Shown piece by piece: positions 15,427 to 16,697 of a DNA stretch of 16,697 bases. The DNA comes from Massilia sp. (lineage in GTDB: Bacteria; Pseudomonadota; Gammaproteobacteria; Burkholderiales; Burkholderiaceae_D). Made by a program: the position numbers and the translations under genes. Below the pieces are notes generated by a model. The model ran no database searches and was not told the DNA's origin. It worked only from the letters and a program-made list of their open reading frames with translations. Each line of letters starts with the position of its first letter. Position 1 is the stretch's first letter. The stretch is from positions 1 to 16,697 of the forward strand of contig JAQGNM010000254.1 in NCBI GenBank assembly GCA_028291845.1, in the 5' to 3' direction.

Positions 15427-15735
15427 ATGATTCCGGGCGAATACCGGCTCGAGCCGGGCGACATCGAGTTCAACACGGGCCGCGCCAGCATCACCGTGGT
15501 GGTGGCCAACAGCGGCGACCGGCCGATCCAGGTCGGTTCGCATTTTCATTTTTACGAGGTCAACAGCGCCTTGTCGTTCGAGCGCGCGCTGGCGCTCGGC
15601 ATGCGCCTGAATATCGCCGCCGGCACCGCGGTGCGCTTCGAGCCGGGCCAGCAGCGTACCGTCGACCTGGTGGCGCTGGCGGGCGAGCGCAAGGTCTACG
15701 GTTTCAATGGTCTGGTGATGGGGGCGCTGCCATGA
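15427..15735 (+). CDS. ureB: Urease subunit beta
   Basis: This is the 102-residue beta subunit of urease, which packs against the catalytic alpha subunit in the (alpha-beta-gamma)3 enzyme. Family features are MIPGEY at the start, VANSGDRPIQVGSHFHFYEVN, the RLNIAAGTAVRFEPGQ region (here MRLNIAAGTAVRFEPG) and the closing RKVYGFNGLVMG. AAAGGAA (15415-15421) is a good ribosome site. Its stop codon overlaps the ureC ATG (ATGA), coupling the synthesis of the two contacting subunits. Confidence 0.98.
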   Translation: MIPGEYRLEPGDIEFNTGRASITVVVANSGDRPIQVGSHFHFYEVNSALSFERALALGMRLNIAAGTAVRFEPGQQRTVDLVALAGERKVYGFNGLVMGALP

Positions 15736-16697
15736 GCGCCTCCAACACGATTACCCGCGCCGCTTACGCCGAAATGTACGGTCCCACCACGGGCGACCGC
15801 ATCCGCCTGGCCGACACCGAGCTGTTCATCGAAATCGAAATGGACCACGCCACCTACGGCGAAGAGGTCAAATTCGGCGGCGGCAAAACCATCAGGGACG
15901 GCATGGGCCAGTCGCAGCGGGTGCACGCCGAGGTGATGGATACGGTCATCACCAACGCCGTCATCATCGATCACTGGGGCATCGTCAAGGCGGATATCGG
16001 CCTGAAAAACGGTTTAATAGCCGCCATCGGCAAGGCCGGCAACCCGGATATCCAGCCGGACGTGACGATGGCCATCGGCGGCGCCACCGAGATCATCGCC
16101 GGCGAAGGCGCCATCGTCACCGCCGGCGGCATCGACACCCACATCCATTTTATTTGCCCGCAGCAGATCGAGGAAGCCCTGATGAGCGGGATCACCACCA
16201 TGATCGGCGGCGGCACCGGCCCGGCGGTCGGCACCGCCGCCACCACCTGCACGCCGGGGCCGTGGCACATCCATTCGATGCTGGCCGCCGCCGACGCCTT
16301 CCCGATGAACTTGGGCTTTCTCGGCAAGGGCAACGTCAGCTTGCCGGAACCGCTGATCGAACAAGTAAAAGCCGGCGCCATCGGCCTGAAACTGCACGAG
16401 GACTGGGGCAGCACGCCGGCCGCCATCGACAACTGCCTGGCGGTGGCCGAGCAAATGGACGTGCAGGTGGCGATCCACTCCGACACTCTGAACGAGGGCG
16501 GTTTTCTGGAGGCCACCCTGGCCGCCTTCAAGGGCCGCACCATCCACACCTTTCACACCGAGGGCGCCGGCGGCGGCCATGCGCCGGACATCATCGCCGC
16601 CGTCGGCGAAGCCAATGTGCTGCCGTCGTCGACCAATCCGACCCGGCCGTTCACCGTCAATACGCTCGACGAGCACCTCGACATGCTGATGGTCTGC
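15732..16697 (+). CDS. ureC: Urease subunit alpha (catalytic), 3' partial
   Basis: The first 322 residues of the nickel-containing catalytic subunit (full length about 567) are present; the gene runs off the window in frame. The visible ligands match Klebsiella urease with an offset of +3: His137 and His139 (THIHF), the carbamylated bridging Lys220 in GLKLHEDWG, His222 (substrate site), His249 (IHSDTLNE) and His275 (FHTEGAGGGHAPD). The last codon read is the flap cysteine of the MVCHH motif (Cys322), so the mobile-flap histidine is the first residue lost and the aspartate ligand also lies outside. Every metal-site residue in view is intact, which predicts an active enzyme. The ATG overlaps the ureB stop codon. 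The operon is predicted to be under NtrC/sigma54 control. Confidence 0.98.
   Translation, partial: MSASNTITRAAYAEMYGPTTGDRIRLADTELFIEIEMDHATYGEEVKFGGGKTIRDGMGQSQRVHAEVMDTVITNAVIIDHWGIVKADIGLKNGLIAAIGKAGNPDIQPDVTMAIGGATEIIAGEGAIVTAGGIDTHIHFICPQQIEEALMSGITTMIGGGTGPAVGTAATTCTPGPWHIHSMLAAADAFPMNLGFLGKGNVSLPEPLIEQVKAGAIGLKLHEDWGSTPAAIDNCLAVAEQMDVQVAIHSDTLNEGGFLEATLAAFKGRTIHTFHTEGAGGGHAPDIIAAVGEANVLPSSTNPTRPFTVNTLDEHLDMLMVC

Overview
The window is GC-rich DNA (about 65% by eye) that is almost fully coding. It most resembles a Burkholderiales betaproteobacterium, probably Oxalobacteraceae (Massilia, Duganella or Janthinobacterium type). The taxon is an inference from protein style, codon use and gene content. 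There are no tRNA or rRNA genes, insertion sequences, prophage genes or CRISPR arrays, so this looks like chromosomal core and accessory metabolism rather than a mobile island. The longest stretch without a gene is 234 bases.

Layout, left to right. (1) Bases 1-3284 hold the end of a tripartite multidrug efflux operon on +: an RND inner-membrane pump, cut by the window start, and its outer-membrane channel lipoprotein, closed by a strong intrinsic terminator. (2) On -, 3409-3720 encodes a small secreted Ala/Lys-rich protein. A CpxR/OmpR-like tandem repeat lies in its upstream region, which it shares divergently with ligD. (3) Bases 3893-8774 hold a bacterial non-homologous end-joining (NHEJ) locus. 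A three-domain DNA ligase D on + converges on a - strand operon of a short-chain dehydrogenase, Ku, and a small membrane protein translationally coupled to Ku. (4) Bases 9009-12186 on + hold a diguanylate cyclase with a decayed receiver, a GAF domain and GGDEF, followed closely by a SulP/STAS anion transporter. (5) Bases 12305-14098 on + encode a DUF1302 outer-membrane protein with its own probable sigma70 promoter and without its usual DUF1329 partner. (6) From 14225 to the window end on + lies a urease operon ureD-ureA-ureB-ureC, with ureC cut at residue 322.

The main regulatory finding is ahead of the urease operon. A perfect 17-bp NtrC-type palindrome (14103-14119) lies about 113 bp upstream of the start site predicted from a good -24/-12 sigma54 promoter (14198-14213). 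This predicts nitrogen-limitation control of urease. The predicted transcription start falls within a base or two of the ureD ATG, so the ureD message may be leaderless.

The main sequence anomaly is in the RND pump. About twelve codons of one transmembrane helix (73-171) depart from the family pattern, placing charged and polar residues in the membrane and using codons unlike the rest of the gene. This suggests either local sequence error or a damaged pump. The least-explained gene is the 74-residue membrane protein coupled to Ku. I did not find a wholly new multi-gene system.
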